Below, piece after piece: positions 41,205-50,376 of a stretch of 64,000 nt of DNA. Source of the DNA: Streptosporangium violaceochromogenes (GTDB taxonomy: Bacteria; Actinomycetota; Actinomycetes; Streptosporangiales; Streptosporangiaceae); NCBI RefSeq assembly GCF_014654615.1, contig NZ_BNBB01000006.1, forward strand, positions 62,001-126,000, given 5' to 3'. Each line of letters starts with the position of its first letter. Positions within the stretch are counted from its first letter, which is position 1. The notes beneath the pieces are model-generated. The model ran no database searches. It was not told where the DNA came from and saw only the letters and a list, made by a program, of their open reading frames with translations. The position numbers were made by a program, and so were the translations under genes.

Positions 41205-42970
41205 GCGACCGGGACCGTCCCGCCGGCGCGCTCGTGGGGCGGGGGGTGAGCCCGGGGGTGGGGTTCGGGCCCGTGCACGTCGTCTCGCGAGAGGCTTCCG
41301 CGCCCGATCCCGGCGCGTGCCACGACGGGGACGCCGAGGCGGAGCGCGCCAGGGCCGCGCGGGCGCTGGAGCGGGTGGCCGCCGACCTGGAGCGTGGAGG
41401 GGAGCGGGCGGGCGGGGAGGCCGAGGAGATTCTCGGGGCCCAGGCGCTGATGGCCCGCGATCCCGAGCTGGCCGCCGCGGTGGCCGGGCTGGTCGGCGCG
41501 GGCGCGGGCGCCGCCCGCGCGGTCTACGAGGGTTTCGGCCGCTACCGCGCGCTGCTCGCCGCGGCGGGTGGCTACCTGGGGGAGCGCGTCGCCGACCTGG
41601 ACGACGTCAGGGACCGGGTCGTGGCGGTGCTTGAGGGCCGGTCGCCCGGGGGGCCGCCCTTCCGGGCGGCGGAGCCGTACGTGCTCATCGCCCGTGACCT
41701 GGCGCCGGCCGACACGGTGGCGCTGTCCCGGGAGACGGTGGCCGCCTTCGTCACCGAGGAGGGCGGGCCGACCAGCCACACCGCGATCCTGGCCCGCGCG
41801 ATGGGGGTTCCGGCCGTGGTGGCCTGTCCGGGCGCCACGTCGATCGCGCCGGGCACGCCGGTGCTGGTGGACGGGTCCTCCGGGCTGGTATGGCCCGGGC
41901 CCTCCGGCGACGAGGTGGCCGCGGCGATCGGGGGTACGGCGGCCGGGGGGGCGGTGATCGGGGGTACGGCGGTCAGGGGCACGGCGGCCGGGGCGGAGCG
42001 CGCCGATCCCGGGATGGCCACCGGTCCCGGGGCGACCTCCGACGGGCACGCCGTGCCGCTGCTGGCCAACATCGGCGGGCCGCGTGACGTGCGGGACGCC
42101 CTGCGGTACGGCGCCGAGGGGGTCGGTCTCCTCCGGACCGAGTTCCTCTTCCTGGACCGGGCCGCCGCGCCCGCCGAGGAGGAGCAGGTGGCGGCGTATC
42201 TGGAGGTGCTGGAGGCCTTTCCCGGAGGGCGGGTGGTGGTGCGGACCCTCGACGTGGGGGCGGACAAGTTCCCGGCCTTCCTGCCGGGGGAGAAGGAGCC
42301 GAACCCGGCGCTGGGGCGGCGCGGTATTCGCTTTTTCGAGAAATATCCGGAAATCATGGGTGGGCAGCTCAGGGCCCTGGCCCGCGCCGCCGCCCGATCC
42401 CGGGCCACGCTCCAGGTGATGGCCCCGATGGTCGCCACGGCCGAGGAGGCCGCCCGGTACGTGACGGCCTGCCGAGAGGCCGGGCTGCCGTCCGCCGGGG
42501 TGATGATCGAGGTCCCCTCGGCGGCCCTGCGTGCCTTTGACCTGGCCCTGACGGCGGACTTCTTCTCGATAGGCACCAACGACCTGGCCCAGTACACCTT
42601 CGCCGCCGACCGGGGGTCGGGCGCACTGGCCGCCCTGCAGGACGCCTGGCAGCCCGCGCTGCTCGACCTGGTCGCCCTGGCCGCTGCGGGCGCCGCCGAG
42701 CGGGGCCGGCCGTGCGGGGTGTGCGGGGAGGCGGCGGGTGATCCGGTCCTGGCGTGCGTGCTGGTCGGGCTCGGCGTCACCTCGCTGTCGATGGCGCCCG
42801 CGTCGCTGCCCGCCGTACGGGCCGCGCTGTCGCGGCACACCCGTGAGCGGTGCCTGCTGGCCGCCCGCGCCGCGCGGGCCGCGATCTCTCCCGGGGAGGC
42901 GCGGGCCGCGGCCCTGTCCCTGCTGCCGGGGGCGGACACACCGCCCCCGCGAAGGCACGCCGCCCGGTAG
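41201..42970 (+). CDS. ptsI: PTS enzyme I
   Basis: 589 residues from the GTG overlapping ptsH. N-terminal helical HPr-binding region, swivelling domain with EEGGPTSHTAILARA (His193), then the PEP-binding barrel with GVGLLRTEFLF, MIEVPSAAL, FSIGTNDLAQYT and the C-terminal Cys in CGVCGEAAGDP. The linker after the swivelling domain carries an unusual Gly/Ala/Thr repeat (GGTAAGGAVIGGTAVRGTAA, DNA about 41928-41995) not typical of the family. It starts the phosphorelay with PEP for the adjacent HPr/EIIA/EIIB. Confidence 0.96.
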   Translation: MSDRDRPAGALVGRGVSPGVGFGPVHVVSREASAPDPGACHDGDAEAERARAARALERVAADLERGGERAGGEAEEILGAQALMARDPELAAAVAGLVGAGAGAARAVYEGFGRYRALLAAAGGYLGERVADLDDVRDRVVAVLEGRSPGGPPFRAAEPYVLIARDLAPADTVALSRETVAAFVTEEGGPTSHTAILARAMGVPAVVACPGATSIAPGTPVLVDGSSGLVWPGPSGDEVAAAIGGTAAGGAVIGGTAVRGTAAGAERADPGMATGPGATSDGHAVPLLANIGGPRDVRDALRYGAEGVGLLRTEFLFLDRAAAPAEEEQVAAYLEVLEAFPGGRVVVRTLDVGADKFPAFLPGEKEPNPALGRRGIRFFEKYPEIMGGQLRALARAAARSRATLQVMAPMVATAEEAARYVTACREAGLPSAGVMIEVPSAALRAFDLALTADFFSIGTNDLAQYTFAADRGSGALAALQDAWQPALLDLVALAAAGAAERGRPCGVCGEAAGDPVLACVLVGLGVTSLSMAPASLPAVRAALSRHTRERCLLAARAARAAISPGEARAAALSLLPGADTPPPRRHAAR

Positions 42971-43051
42971 GCCCCCATCCGTCACCGGGCCCGGGAGCCG
43001 GGGCGTCCCGATGCGGCGTGTCCACCCGCCCGCGCGGATAGCGTGTGACCC

Positions 43052-44428
43052 ATGGTTCGGTGTGTTCGTGCGACGGGTTTTGTGGTGGCTGTGGCGATGG
43101 TGGCCGGGTGCTCCCCCTCGGGGACGGCTCCGGGGCCGGAGCTCGCCGGAGGCGGGAAGGACGGCACCGCCACGGCCGCGGCCCCGGCGTCGCCCTCGCC
43201 GGTCTCCACCCCGTCCGCCTCCGCCTCGCCCGGCCCTGTCTCGCCCGGCCCCGTCCCGTCCGGCGCGGCCGAGGTGGAGGCCGTGCTCGCGCGGATGAGC
43301 GTGCGAGAGAAGGTCGGCCAGCTCTTCATGCCCGTGCTGTACGGCCCGGCCGCCAGTACGGCCTCGGCCGAGAACCGGGCGCGCTTCGGCGTGGACACCC
43401 CGGCCGAGGCGGTCGCGAAATACCGTCCGGGCGGTGTGATCCTTTTCCCCTGGGCGGGCAACGTCAAAGACGCCCGGCAGGTCGTGGCGCTGACCAACGG
43501 GCTGCAGAAGGCCTCCCCCCGCGTCCCGCTGCTGATCGGCGCCGACCAGGAGAACGGCGTGGTCTCCCGCCTCGCGCCGCTGGTCACCGAGATGCCCGGC
43601 GCCTCGGTCATCGGAGCGATCGGCGACCCCTCGCTGGCGCGCAAGGCCGCGAAGGTGACGGGCACCGAGCTGAGGGCCCTGGGCGTCAACCTCGACTTCG
43701 CCCCGGTCGCCGACGTGAACCTCGACCCCCGCAACCCGGTGATCGGCCCCCGCGCCTACGGCACGGACCCCAGAAGGGTCGCGCCGATGGTCGCCGCCGC
43801 GGTCCAGGGCTTCCACGACGCCGGGATCGCCTCCACGGCCAAGCACTTTCCCGGCCACGGCGACACCCGGGTGGACAGCCACACCGGCCTGCCGGTCATC
43901 CGGCACTCGCTGTCCCAGTGGAAGAGACTGGACGCCCCGCCGTTCGCCGCCGCCATCGGCAAGGGCATCGACGCGATCATGAGCGCCCACGTGGTGATGC
44001 CCCGGCTCGACCCCTCCGGGGACCCGGCGACGCTCTCCCGGCCGATCCTGACCGGCCTGCTGCGCGAGCGGCTCGGCTTCGACGGGGTCGTCTCGACCGA
44101 CGCGCTGGACATGGCGGGGGTGCGCAAGAAGTACGGCGACGGCCAGGTGGCCGTGCGGGCCGTTCTGGCCGGGGTGGACCTGCTGCTGATGCCCCCCGAC
44201 CACCCCCGGGCCTACCGGGCGGTGCTGGCCGCGGTGAGGTCGGGAAAGATCTCCGAGGAGCGGCTCGACCAGTCCGTCCGGCGGCTGCTGAGGCTGAAGG
44301 CGGCCCGGGGGCTGCTGCGCGAGGCTCCGGTCGCCGACGCGGACAGGGCCGAGCGGGTGCTGCGTTCGGCCGGGCACCGCGCGATCGCCCGGCTCATCGC
44401 CGACAGGGCGCGTGACAGCGCTCGATGA
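43052..44428 (+). CDS. GH3 beta-N-acetylhexosaminidase lipoprotein (NagZ-like)
   Basis: 458 residues. Lipobox MVAGC (Cys20), then a Ser/Pro-rich linker to about residue 75. The GH3 barrel has REKVGQLFMP, ADQENGVVSRL, and the NagZ-type loop TAKHFPGHGDT with the His-Asp acid/base pair; the nucleophile Asp is in VSTDALDMAG. It should release GlcNAc from peptidoglycan or chitin-derived sugars outside the membrane, feeding the adjacent PTS. TAGCGT at 43039-43044 lies 7 bp before the ATG and no ribosome site exists, so the mRNA is probably leaderless. Confidence 0.9.
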   Translation: MVRCVRATGFVVAVAMVAGCSPSGTAPGPELAGGGKDGTATAAAPASPSPVSTPSASASPGPVSPGPVPSGAAEVEAVLARMSVREKVGQLFMPVLYGPAASTASAENRARFGVDTPAEAVAKYRPGGVILFPWAGNVKDARQVVALTNGLQKASPRVPLLIGADQENGVVSRLAPLVTEMPGASVIGAIGDPSLARKAAKVTGTELRALGVNLDFAPVADVNLDPRNPVIGPRAYGTDPRRVAPMVAAAVQGFHDAGIASTAKHFPGHGDTRVDSHTGLPVIRHSLSQWKRLDAPPFAAAIGKGIDAIMSAHVVMPRLDPSGDPATLSRPILTGLLRERLGFDGVVSTDALDMAGVRKKYGDGQVAVRAVLAGVDLLLMPPDHPRAYRAVLAAVRSGKISEERLDQSVRRLLRLKAARGLLREAPVADADRAERVLRSAGHRAIARLIADRARDSAR

Positions 44429-44516
44429 CCGTCATGGCCGCCATGGCCGCCATGACCTTCACGGCCGCCATGGCGGCGCACGGTGACGGGCCCCGTCGGG
44501 GGGCGCGCCGGTGGGG

Positions 44517-44642
44517 TCAGACGGGAAGGAGGCCGCCCTGCCGGAGCCGGGTGAGGACGAGTGACTGCACGACGCGCATGACGAGCGCCTCCAGCAGCAT
44601 GACGAGCGCCTTGGCGAGGATCGAGCTCAGAAATCCAGACAT
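44517..44642 (-). CDS. 41-residue hydrophobic micropeptide
   Basis: ATG 44642 to TGA 44517; the product starts MSGFLSSILAKALVMLLEAL and ends VLTRLRQGGLLPV. GAGGTG lies 5 bp upstream, a good ribosome site. The central 25 residues form one amphipathic or transmembrane helix flanked by Lys and Arg. It is 62 bp downstream of the giant ATPase gene on the same strand. By analogy with small membrane partners of P-type ATPases it may modulate that pump; no family was recognised. Confidence 0.6.
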   Translation of the reverse strand: MSGFLSSILAKALVMLLEALVMRVVQSLVLTRLRQGGLLPV

Positions 44643-44704
44643 GAACACCTCAAGTTCATAAATCACGCTTATAGCGATGATGGCGTACAAATCTGGATAA
44701 ATCA

Positions 44705-47700
44705 TCACTTCAAGGTTGCCGTTTGGTGAACGTCCGCCGACGTCCGGCGAACGAAAGGCTCGATCACCGCCCCAACAAGCGTGGTGCTCCCCGCGCTCCC
44801 CAGGGCGATCGCCCACCCCGCCGGCCCCAGAGGACGGCAGCCGAAGAACCCGCAGAGTCCCGGAAGCGAGACGCTCAGGCCCAGGACCCCGAAGGAGACG
44901 AGCACCGCCGCCGCCACCACGGGGTCGCTGCCGCCCGCGACCAGCGTCTGGAAGAGCTGCGCCGCCACCAGCGACACCAGCCCGATCGTGCTCGCCCGCC
45001 GCCGCGTGCCGGTCACCCGCGCGATCGACCAGGCGATGCCTGCCGCCCCCGCGGTGGTGACGGCGCGCAGATAGACGTCGCGGGTCAGCGACGCCCCCAG
45101 GGACGCCTCCGGACCCTCGGCGAGCAGTTTCTCCGGGCTGGTCGCCGCCGGAGGCCGTACGGCCACCGCCATCGCGGGCAGCATGTCGGTGAGGAGGTTG
45201 ACCAGGAGGAGCTGGCGGGCGTTCAGCACGTTCCCGCCGGTGAGCAGGCTGGAGCCGAGCGTGAAGACGATCTCGCCGATGTTGCCGCCCAGCAGGATGC
45301 TCAGCGCGTCGCGGACCGAGCTCCACATGGCCCTGCCCTCGATGATCGCGTCCACGATCGTCTCAACGCGGTCGTCGGCCACCACGACGTCGGCGGCGGA
45401 CCGGGCCGCGGGGGTGGCACGTGACCCCAGGGCGATGCCCACGTCCGCGGCGCGGATGGCCGGGGCGTCATTGGCGCCGTCCCCGGTGACCGCCACCACC
45501 TTGCCCGAACGGCGCAGGCCGCCGACGATCCTGACCTTGTGCGCCGGGGTGGTCCTGGCGAAGACCGTCACGCCGGGCAGTACGCGCGCCAGGGCCTCGT
45601 CGTCGAGTTCGTCCAGCTCCGGGCCGGTCATGATCCGCCCGCCGTTCAGCACGCCCAGCTCGACGGCGATCGCCTCGGCCGTGCTCGGGTGGTCGCCGGT
45701 GATCATGACGGTCCGGACCCCGGCCCGGATCAGCCGGTCGACGCTCTCGGCCGCCGTGGGCCGGACGGGGTCGGTCAGGCACAGAAAGCCCAGGAAGGTC
45801 AGCTCCGAGATACGGGACTCGTCGAGGTCGCGGCGGTCGGAGGCGGGACGCTCCGCCACCGCCAGCACCCGGTAGCCCTTCAGGGCCAGCCGGTCGACCT
45901 CCTTGGCGAGCTTCGCGCGGGCCGGTCCGGTCAGGGGAACCGTGCGTCCGCCGCGCAGCAGGCGCGCGCACCGGGTGAGCACGACCTCCGGGGCGCCCTT
46001 GACGCTCAGCACGTGCCCGTCCGGGCCCAGGCCGAGAACGGCGTGGTAGCCGCGTCCCGGCTCGAAGGGCAGCTCGTCGACCCGCTGCCAGGTGTCCAGC
46101 CCCTCCTCCGGCGTCACCTCCAGCGACCGGGCCCCGTCGACCACCGCCCGGTCCGTGGGGTGGGGGATGCTCCGGCCGGCGCCGTACCGGGGGCCCGCGC
46201 GCAGCCCGGCGGCCACGATCCGCCGCAGCCCGGGTGTCAGGGCCTCGACGGGGCGCTCGGTGTACCCGTCCGAGACGTGGCGCAGGCTGATGCGCCCCTC
46301 GGTGAGGGTTCCCGTCTTGTCGAAACAGAGCACGTTCACCCGGCCGAGCGTTTCGATCGTGGAGGGATTGGTCACCAGGGTGTGCCGGGCCGACAGCCGC
46401 CGGGCGGCGGCGAGTTCGGCGACCGAGGCGACGAAGGGCAGCCCCTCGGGCACCGAGGCGACGGCGAGGCTCACGGCGGGGGCGAGCGCCCGGGAGAAGG
46501 ATCTGCCGCGCAGCAGGTCGGCGATCAGCAGGACGACCCCGGAGCCGATCGCGGCCGGCAGGATCCGCTGGTTCAGCCTCCGCAGCCGCGCCTGCACGCC
46601 GGTCGTCGGGCGGCGCTCCGCGGCGGACCCGGCGGTCCGCGCCGCCTCGGTCGCCGTACCCGTCGCCACCACCACGGCGAGCCCGTGACCGGCCGCCACC
46701 GTCGTGCCCCGGTAGACCATCGACTTCCGCTCGGCGACGACGGCGGTGCCGACCGGAGCCGGGGACTTCGTGACGAGCAGGGACTCGCCGGTCAGTGAGG
46801 CCTCGTCGATCTCCAGGCCCTTCGCCGTGAGCACCCGGCAGTCGGCCGGTACGGCGTCGCCCGCGCGGAGCTCGACGACGTCTCCCGGTACGAGGTCGTC
46901 GGCGGTCGCCCCCTTGACCGCGACGAACCCCGCCGGGCCGGGGCGGCGCAGCCGTACGTGGTCGGCGACCGTCTCGGTCAGGCGGTGCAGCGCCCGGTCG
47001 GCCGCGAACCGCTGCCCCCCGCCGATGAGCGCGTCGACGACCAGGACGGCGGCGATCAGGATCCCGTCCGAGACGGAGCCGACCATGGCCGACACCCCCG
47101 CACCCGCCGCCAGCACCGGTGTCAGCGGGTTGGCCAGCTCCTCGGTGGTCGTGCGGATCAGGGCGTCGGCGCCACCGGCGGTCTCGGGCGGCGGGGCGCT
47201 CTTGCGCCCGGCCGCCTCGGCCTCGCTGATCCCGTCCGGCGACGCGCCGAGCCGGGCCAGCACGTCCGCGACCGGCAGGGCGTGCCAGGGGGTGGGATCG
47301 GCGCGCACCGGGGGCGCCACGCGCCCGGCGTCGCGGCCGGCCCACTCGCCCACGGCGATCGCGGCCAGGGCCGTGCCGTCGTTGACCAGCTGGGCCCCGC
47401 GCACCGCCACCGCCCGGGAACCGGTGGTCGTCAGAGCCGCCCCGGCGGCGACCCCCGCCAGGCCGAGTCGTACGCACCGCCGGCTCGCCCGCCGCGCCGG
47501 CGTCAGGCAGCTCAGCAGCAGATGGGCCGCGCCGAGATCGCCGATGACGTCCGCGTCCCAGGGCACGCGCCCCCGTCCGGACAGCACGCCGACGCCCAGG
47601 TCGGCCTGGGCCAGCGCGGCCGTGGAGCGTCCCGTCACCATCACGACCCCGTGACCGTCGGCCTGAAGCCCCCGGATCCACCGGGCCAGGTCGCGGCCGG

Positions 47701-49534
47701 CCGGTCTCCCCTCACCGGCGCCGAGCCGCCGGCCGAGCCCCGGGTCGCCCCCCGTCAGGACCACGTCGCACGTGTCCGCCACCGCGGCGACCATGGCCTC
47801 GGCCAGCGGGTGGGCCTCAGGGGCGAGCCCGGCCAGGGCGACGGGAACGCCCCGCCTCGTCAGGACGACGGGCCGCAGGTCCCGCTCCCGCCACTCCTGG
47901 GCGTCGGCCGGGCTCAGCCCGGCCGGTGTGCCGGAGGCGGGTACGACCGCCCACCTCTCGCGCTCCCGCCGCGCCCCCGGGTCGTTCACGTCGATCAGGG
48001 AGTACAGCCGCGCCGACAGTTCGCCGTCGTCCACGCCCTCGGTGAGGGACACGAAGCGGTCGATCGCCCAGGAGCCGGTGACGAGCAGGCCGGCGTCGAG
48101 GACGACGGTGTCGATGCCGTCCATCCGGCGCAGCGCCTCGCTGTTGAGGACCACCGCGCCGCGCCGGGCCGCGGCCCGCCCGATCGCGCAGGCGAACGCC
48201 TCACGGCCCGTCTGCGCGGCCTTGGGGGTCGTCGTGATCAGCATGGCCAGGCCGCGCCGCCGGCTGCGGCTGACGAGGCGTGTCAGCACGGAGGTGCCGA
48301 GCGCCGCCGGGTTCGCGACCCGCTGGAACCGCTCCACCGGGCTGTGGGCCAGCGGGGCCGGGCGTGGTCGCTTGGCGCGCCGGATGTGCCGGTAGGCGCC
48401 CCTGCGCGAGGCGAGGTCGCGCGCGTGCGCCTCCCACGCCTCCAGCGTCTCGCGGGCCTCCACGTACCGGCCGGCGGCGGAGACCGACTGCACCAGCAGG
48501 CCCAGCGGGCGCAGCGCCAGCGTGTGCGTGACGATGCTCGCGGTGCTGAACAGGGTACCGGTGGTCCGCCGGCCGAGCCGGCGTTCCAGGCCGAGGCGGA
48601 TCGCCGGGGTGGATTCGGCCAGGTGCAGCAGGGTGGGGACGGAGGGGAACAGCGGCGGCAGGTGCGTCGCGCGCCCGGCGAGCGCCAGGCCGGCCCCGAC
48701 CAGGGTCGCGCCCAGCCGGATGCCGGCCCGCGTGTGCTGCTCCACCACCCTGGAGATGGACGGCGCCGAGGGTTGTGTTCCCCCGTCCTCCACTGCCTCC
48801 CCGGGCTCCCCGGCTTCTTCGGCCTCCCCGCCCTCCCCGGTCTCCTGGGTGTCGGACTCCTCGACGATCGACAGCAGCCTGCCCATGTCGACCGCCGCGC
48901 CGTCGCCCCCCACGAAGACGGCGCCCAGCGCGCCGTTGACCTCGGCGCGCTCGACCCCCTCCAGCGCGAGCAGCAGGGACTCCAGCCGCCGCGCCGCCTT
49001 CTCGCTTCCCGGACCGCCGATGGCCCGCAGGTCCACGTGGAATCCGCCGGGACAGGCCCGGACCGCGCGGGGACGCGGCAGCGCGTTCCGTACGGCCACG
49101 GGCACGGCGTTCCACAGCGTCTCGGCGGAGAGCGCCAGCGCGCGCGACAGGAGCGTCCGGCTCTCCACCGTCCGGCTCTCCACCGGGCGGGGAGGCGTGG
49201 GCGGGCCGGATCCGCGGGCGTCTTCGGGACGACGGCCGCGGTCCCCCGCCGTACCTCTCCCCGCCGTCCCCGGCCACGCCGTGCCCTCCGCGCCGCCCGT
49301 GCTCCCGGGGCTTTTCGTGCCCCCAAGGCGCCGGCGCCCGGGGCTCCCAGGGCGCTCGGTAACGCCCGTGCTCCCCATGATGCCTTTCGTGCCCCTTGCC
49401 GCGTCTTTCGTCGCGCCCCTCGCCGGGCCGGTCATCGTGTCCCCCGCCGTGTCGTTCGCCGCGTCCCCCGCCTGAATCCCCGCCGCGTCTTCCGGGGTGC
49501 CTTTCGGCCCGCCGCCACGTCCGCCGCACCCCAT
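44705..49534 (-). CDS. Giant P-type ATPase: pseudo-P1B half fused to active P2-type half
   Basis: 1609 residues, CtpI-like in length. Residues 1-125 are low complexity. Residues 160-225 resemble an HMA domain. Residues 325-700 follow a P1B heavy-metal ATPase but with lost motifs: GRAAARRGAVVLNSEALRRM then VVLDAGLLVTG (Asp480 kept, KTGT gone), and VMVTGRSTAALAQADLGVGV instead of GDGxNDAPALAQAD. The second half is a complete ATPase: TGES (915), SVPEGLP (1027), CFDKTGTLTEG (Asp1072), KGAPEVV, MITGDHPSTA, GDGANDAPA. PEGLP resembles calcium/manganese-type pumps. Substrate unknown. It is flanked by two small membrane proteins on the same strand. Confidence 0.88.
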   Translation of the reverse strand: MGCGGRGGGPKGTPEDAAGIQAGDAANDTAGDTMTGPARGATKDAARGTKGIMGSTGVTERPGSPGRRRLGGTKSPGSTGGAEGTAWPGTAGRGTAGDRGRRPEDARGSGPPTPPRPVESRTVESRTLLSRALALSAETLWNAVPVAVRNALPRPRAVRACPGGFHVDLRAIGGPGSEKAARRLESLLLALEGVERAEVNGALGAVFVGGDGAAVDMGRLLSIVEESDTQETGEGGEAEEAGEPGEAVEDGGTQPSAPSISRVVEQHTRAGIRLGATLVGAGLALAGRATHLPPLFPSVPTLLHLAESTPAIRLGLERRLGRRTTGTLFSTASIVTHTLALRPLGLLVQSVSAAGRYVEARETLEAWEAHARDLASRRGAYRHIRRAKRPRPAPLAHSPVERFQRVANPAALGTSVLTRLVSRSRRRGLAMLITTTPKAAQTGREAFACAIGRAAARRGAVVLNSEALRRMDGIDTVVLDAGLLVTGSWAIDRFVSLTEGVDDGELSARLYSLIDVNDPGARRERERWAVVPASGTPAGLSPADAQEWRERDLRPVVLTRRGVPVALAGLAPEAHPLAEAMVAAVADTCDVVLTGGDPGLGRRLGAGEGRPAGRDLARWIRGLQADGHGVVMVTGRSTAALAQADLGVGVLSGRGRVPWDADVIGDLGAAHLLLSCLTPARRASRRCVRLGLAGVAAGAALTTTGSRAVAVRGAQLVNDGTALAAIAVGEWAGRDAGRVAPPVRADPTPWHALPVADVLARLGASPDGISEAEAAGRKSAPPPETAGGADALIRTTTEELANPLTPVLAAGAGVSAMVGSVSDGILIAAVLVVDALIGGGQRFAADRALHRLTETVADHVRLRRPGPAGFVAVKGATADDLVPGDVVELRAGDAVPADCRVLTAKGLEIDEASLTGESLLVTKSPAPVGTAVVAERKSMVYRGTTVAAGHGLAVVVATGTATEAARTAGSAAERRPTTGVQARLRRLNQRILPAAIGSGVVLLIADLLRGRSFSRALAPAVSLAVASVPEGLPFVASVAELAAARRLSARHTLVTNPSTIETLGRVNVLCFDKTGTLTEGRISLRHVSDGYTERPVEALTPGLRRIVAAGLRAGPRYGAGRSIPHPTDRAVVDGARSLEVTPEEGLDTWQRVDELPFEPGRGYHAVLGLGPDGHVLSVKGAPEVVLTRCARLLRGGRTVPLTGPARAKLAKEVDRLALKGYRVLAVAERPASDRRDLDESRISELTFLGFLCLTDPVRPTAAESVDRLIRAGVRTVMITGDHPSTAEAIAVELGVLNGGRIMTGPELDELDDEALARVLPGVTVFARTTPAHKVRIVGGLRRSGKVVAVTGDGANDAPAIRAADVGIALGSRATPAARSAADVVVADDRVETIVDAIIEGRAMWSSVRDALSILLGGNIGEIVFTLGSSLLTGGNVLNARQLLLVNLLTDMLPAMAVAVRPPAATSPEKLLAEGPEASLGASLTRDVYLRAVTTAGAAGIAWSIARVTGTRRRASTIGLVSLVAAQLFQTLVAGGSDPVVAAAVLVSFGVLGLSVSLPGLCGFFGCRPLGPAGWAIALGSAGSTTLVGAVIEPFVRRTSADVHQTATLK

Positions 49535-49616
49535 GACATCGGCACGGCGGGCGCCGCCTGGGCGCCCGCCGTCAGGACGCGGTACGCGGCCCGGCGGACG
49601 TCCCCCGTCACCGGTG

Positions 49617-50162
49617 TCAGGACGCGGGCCGTACGGGGCGGCTCTTCCCGCGTGCGCGCTGGGCGATCATCGTGCCGACCCCGATGGCCGCCGCCACGGG
49701 CCACTCGATCAGACCCGCCACCGCCAGCGCCCCGAGCCCGCCGTAGTAGACCATGCGCTCGGTCGGTGGCAGGAACGACTTGGCCGCGTCGACGGCGTGC
49801 CCGGCCTCCTGCATGCCGACGTGGGGCAGGTGGAGGTGGGGCGGCCGGAACTGCACGGTCATCATGGGCAGGTTCAGCGTGAGCGCGTGGCCGTCATGCC
49901 CGTCGCCGTGCCGCCGGGCCGCGGTGTTCCGCTGCTGCGCGGTCGTGGCCCGCCGCGTCGTGTCTCCGGAGACGGCCTTTCTCGCGGTCTCGGTGGCCTT
50001 CCCCGCGGCTTTGGCGGTGGCCTTCCCGGCCTTCTCGGCTGTCTTCGCGGCCGGGCTCTTCCGCGTGGCGGTCTTGCGCGCCGTGGTCTTCGGTTCGGTG
50101 GACGTGGCGGACTTCGGCGCCGTACGGCTGCGCGTTCCGCGGGCCGTCTCACTTACAGTCAT
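49617..50162 (-). CDS. Basic His-rich membrane protein upstream of ATPase
   Basis: 181 residues from ATG 50162, GGGGAGGGG just upstream. Residues 1-80 are a Lys/Ala/Thr tail like histone H1 (KTTARKTATRKSPAAKTAEK). Residues 83-117 are His- and Met-rich (RRHGDGHDGHALTLNLPMM, FRPPHLHLPHVGM), suggesting metal binding. A helix follows at 135-165 (MVYYGGLGALAVAGLIEWPV). It is 82 bp before the ATPase, so probably its partner; DNA or polyanion binding by the tail is also possible. The 214 bp upstream hold no gene. Confidence 0.75.
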   Translation of the reverse strand: MTVSETARGTRSRTAPKSATSTEPKTTARKTATRKSPAAKTAEKAGKATAKAAGKATETARKAVSGDTTRRATTAQQRNTAARRHGDGHDGHALTLNLPMMTVQFRPPHLHLPHVGMQEAGHAVDAAKSFLPPTERMVYYGGLGALAVAGLIEWPVAAAIGVGTMIAQRARGKSRPVRPAS

Positions 50163-50376
50163 GGCCCCTCCCCGGAGGAGTCGAGAAAAACGGTTCAGGT
50201 CGTGCTCGTGAGCGGCTCACAGGCCTCTCACGTGCGGTTTTCTGGCTTTGGGGCCATTTCCCTAACGTTCCTCGAACCGGGATCCCGAAACGCGCCCCCG
50301 GCTCCGGAATCGGACACCGGGGTGGAAACGTTCGGTCTTGGCGGCGTCTGCTCGCGCGGGGCGTCGGAGAGATCCG

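Noticed and set aside
40793..44377. 1194-residue minus-strand open frame over the PTS genes and GH3
   Set aside because: Antisense shadow of genes with clear catalytic motifs; no ribosome site.
44429..44516. GCCGCCATG repeats after the hexosaminidase as a possible small gene
   Set aside because: Only a short low-complexity stretch with several ATG codons; no ribosome site and no coherent frame.
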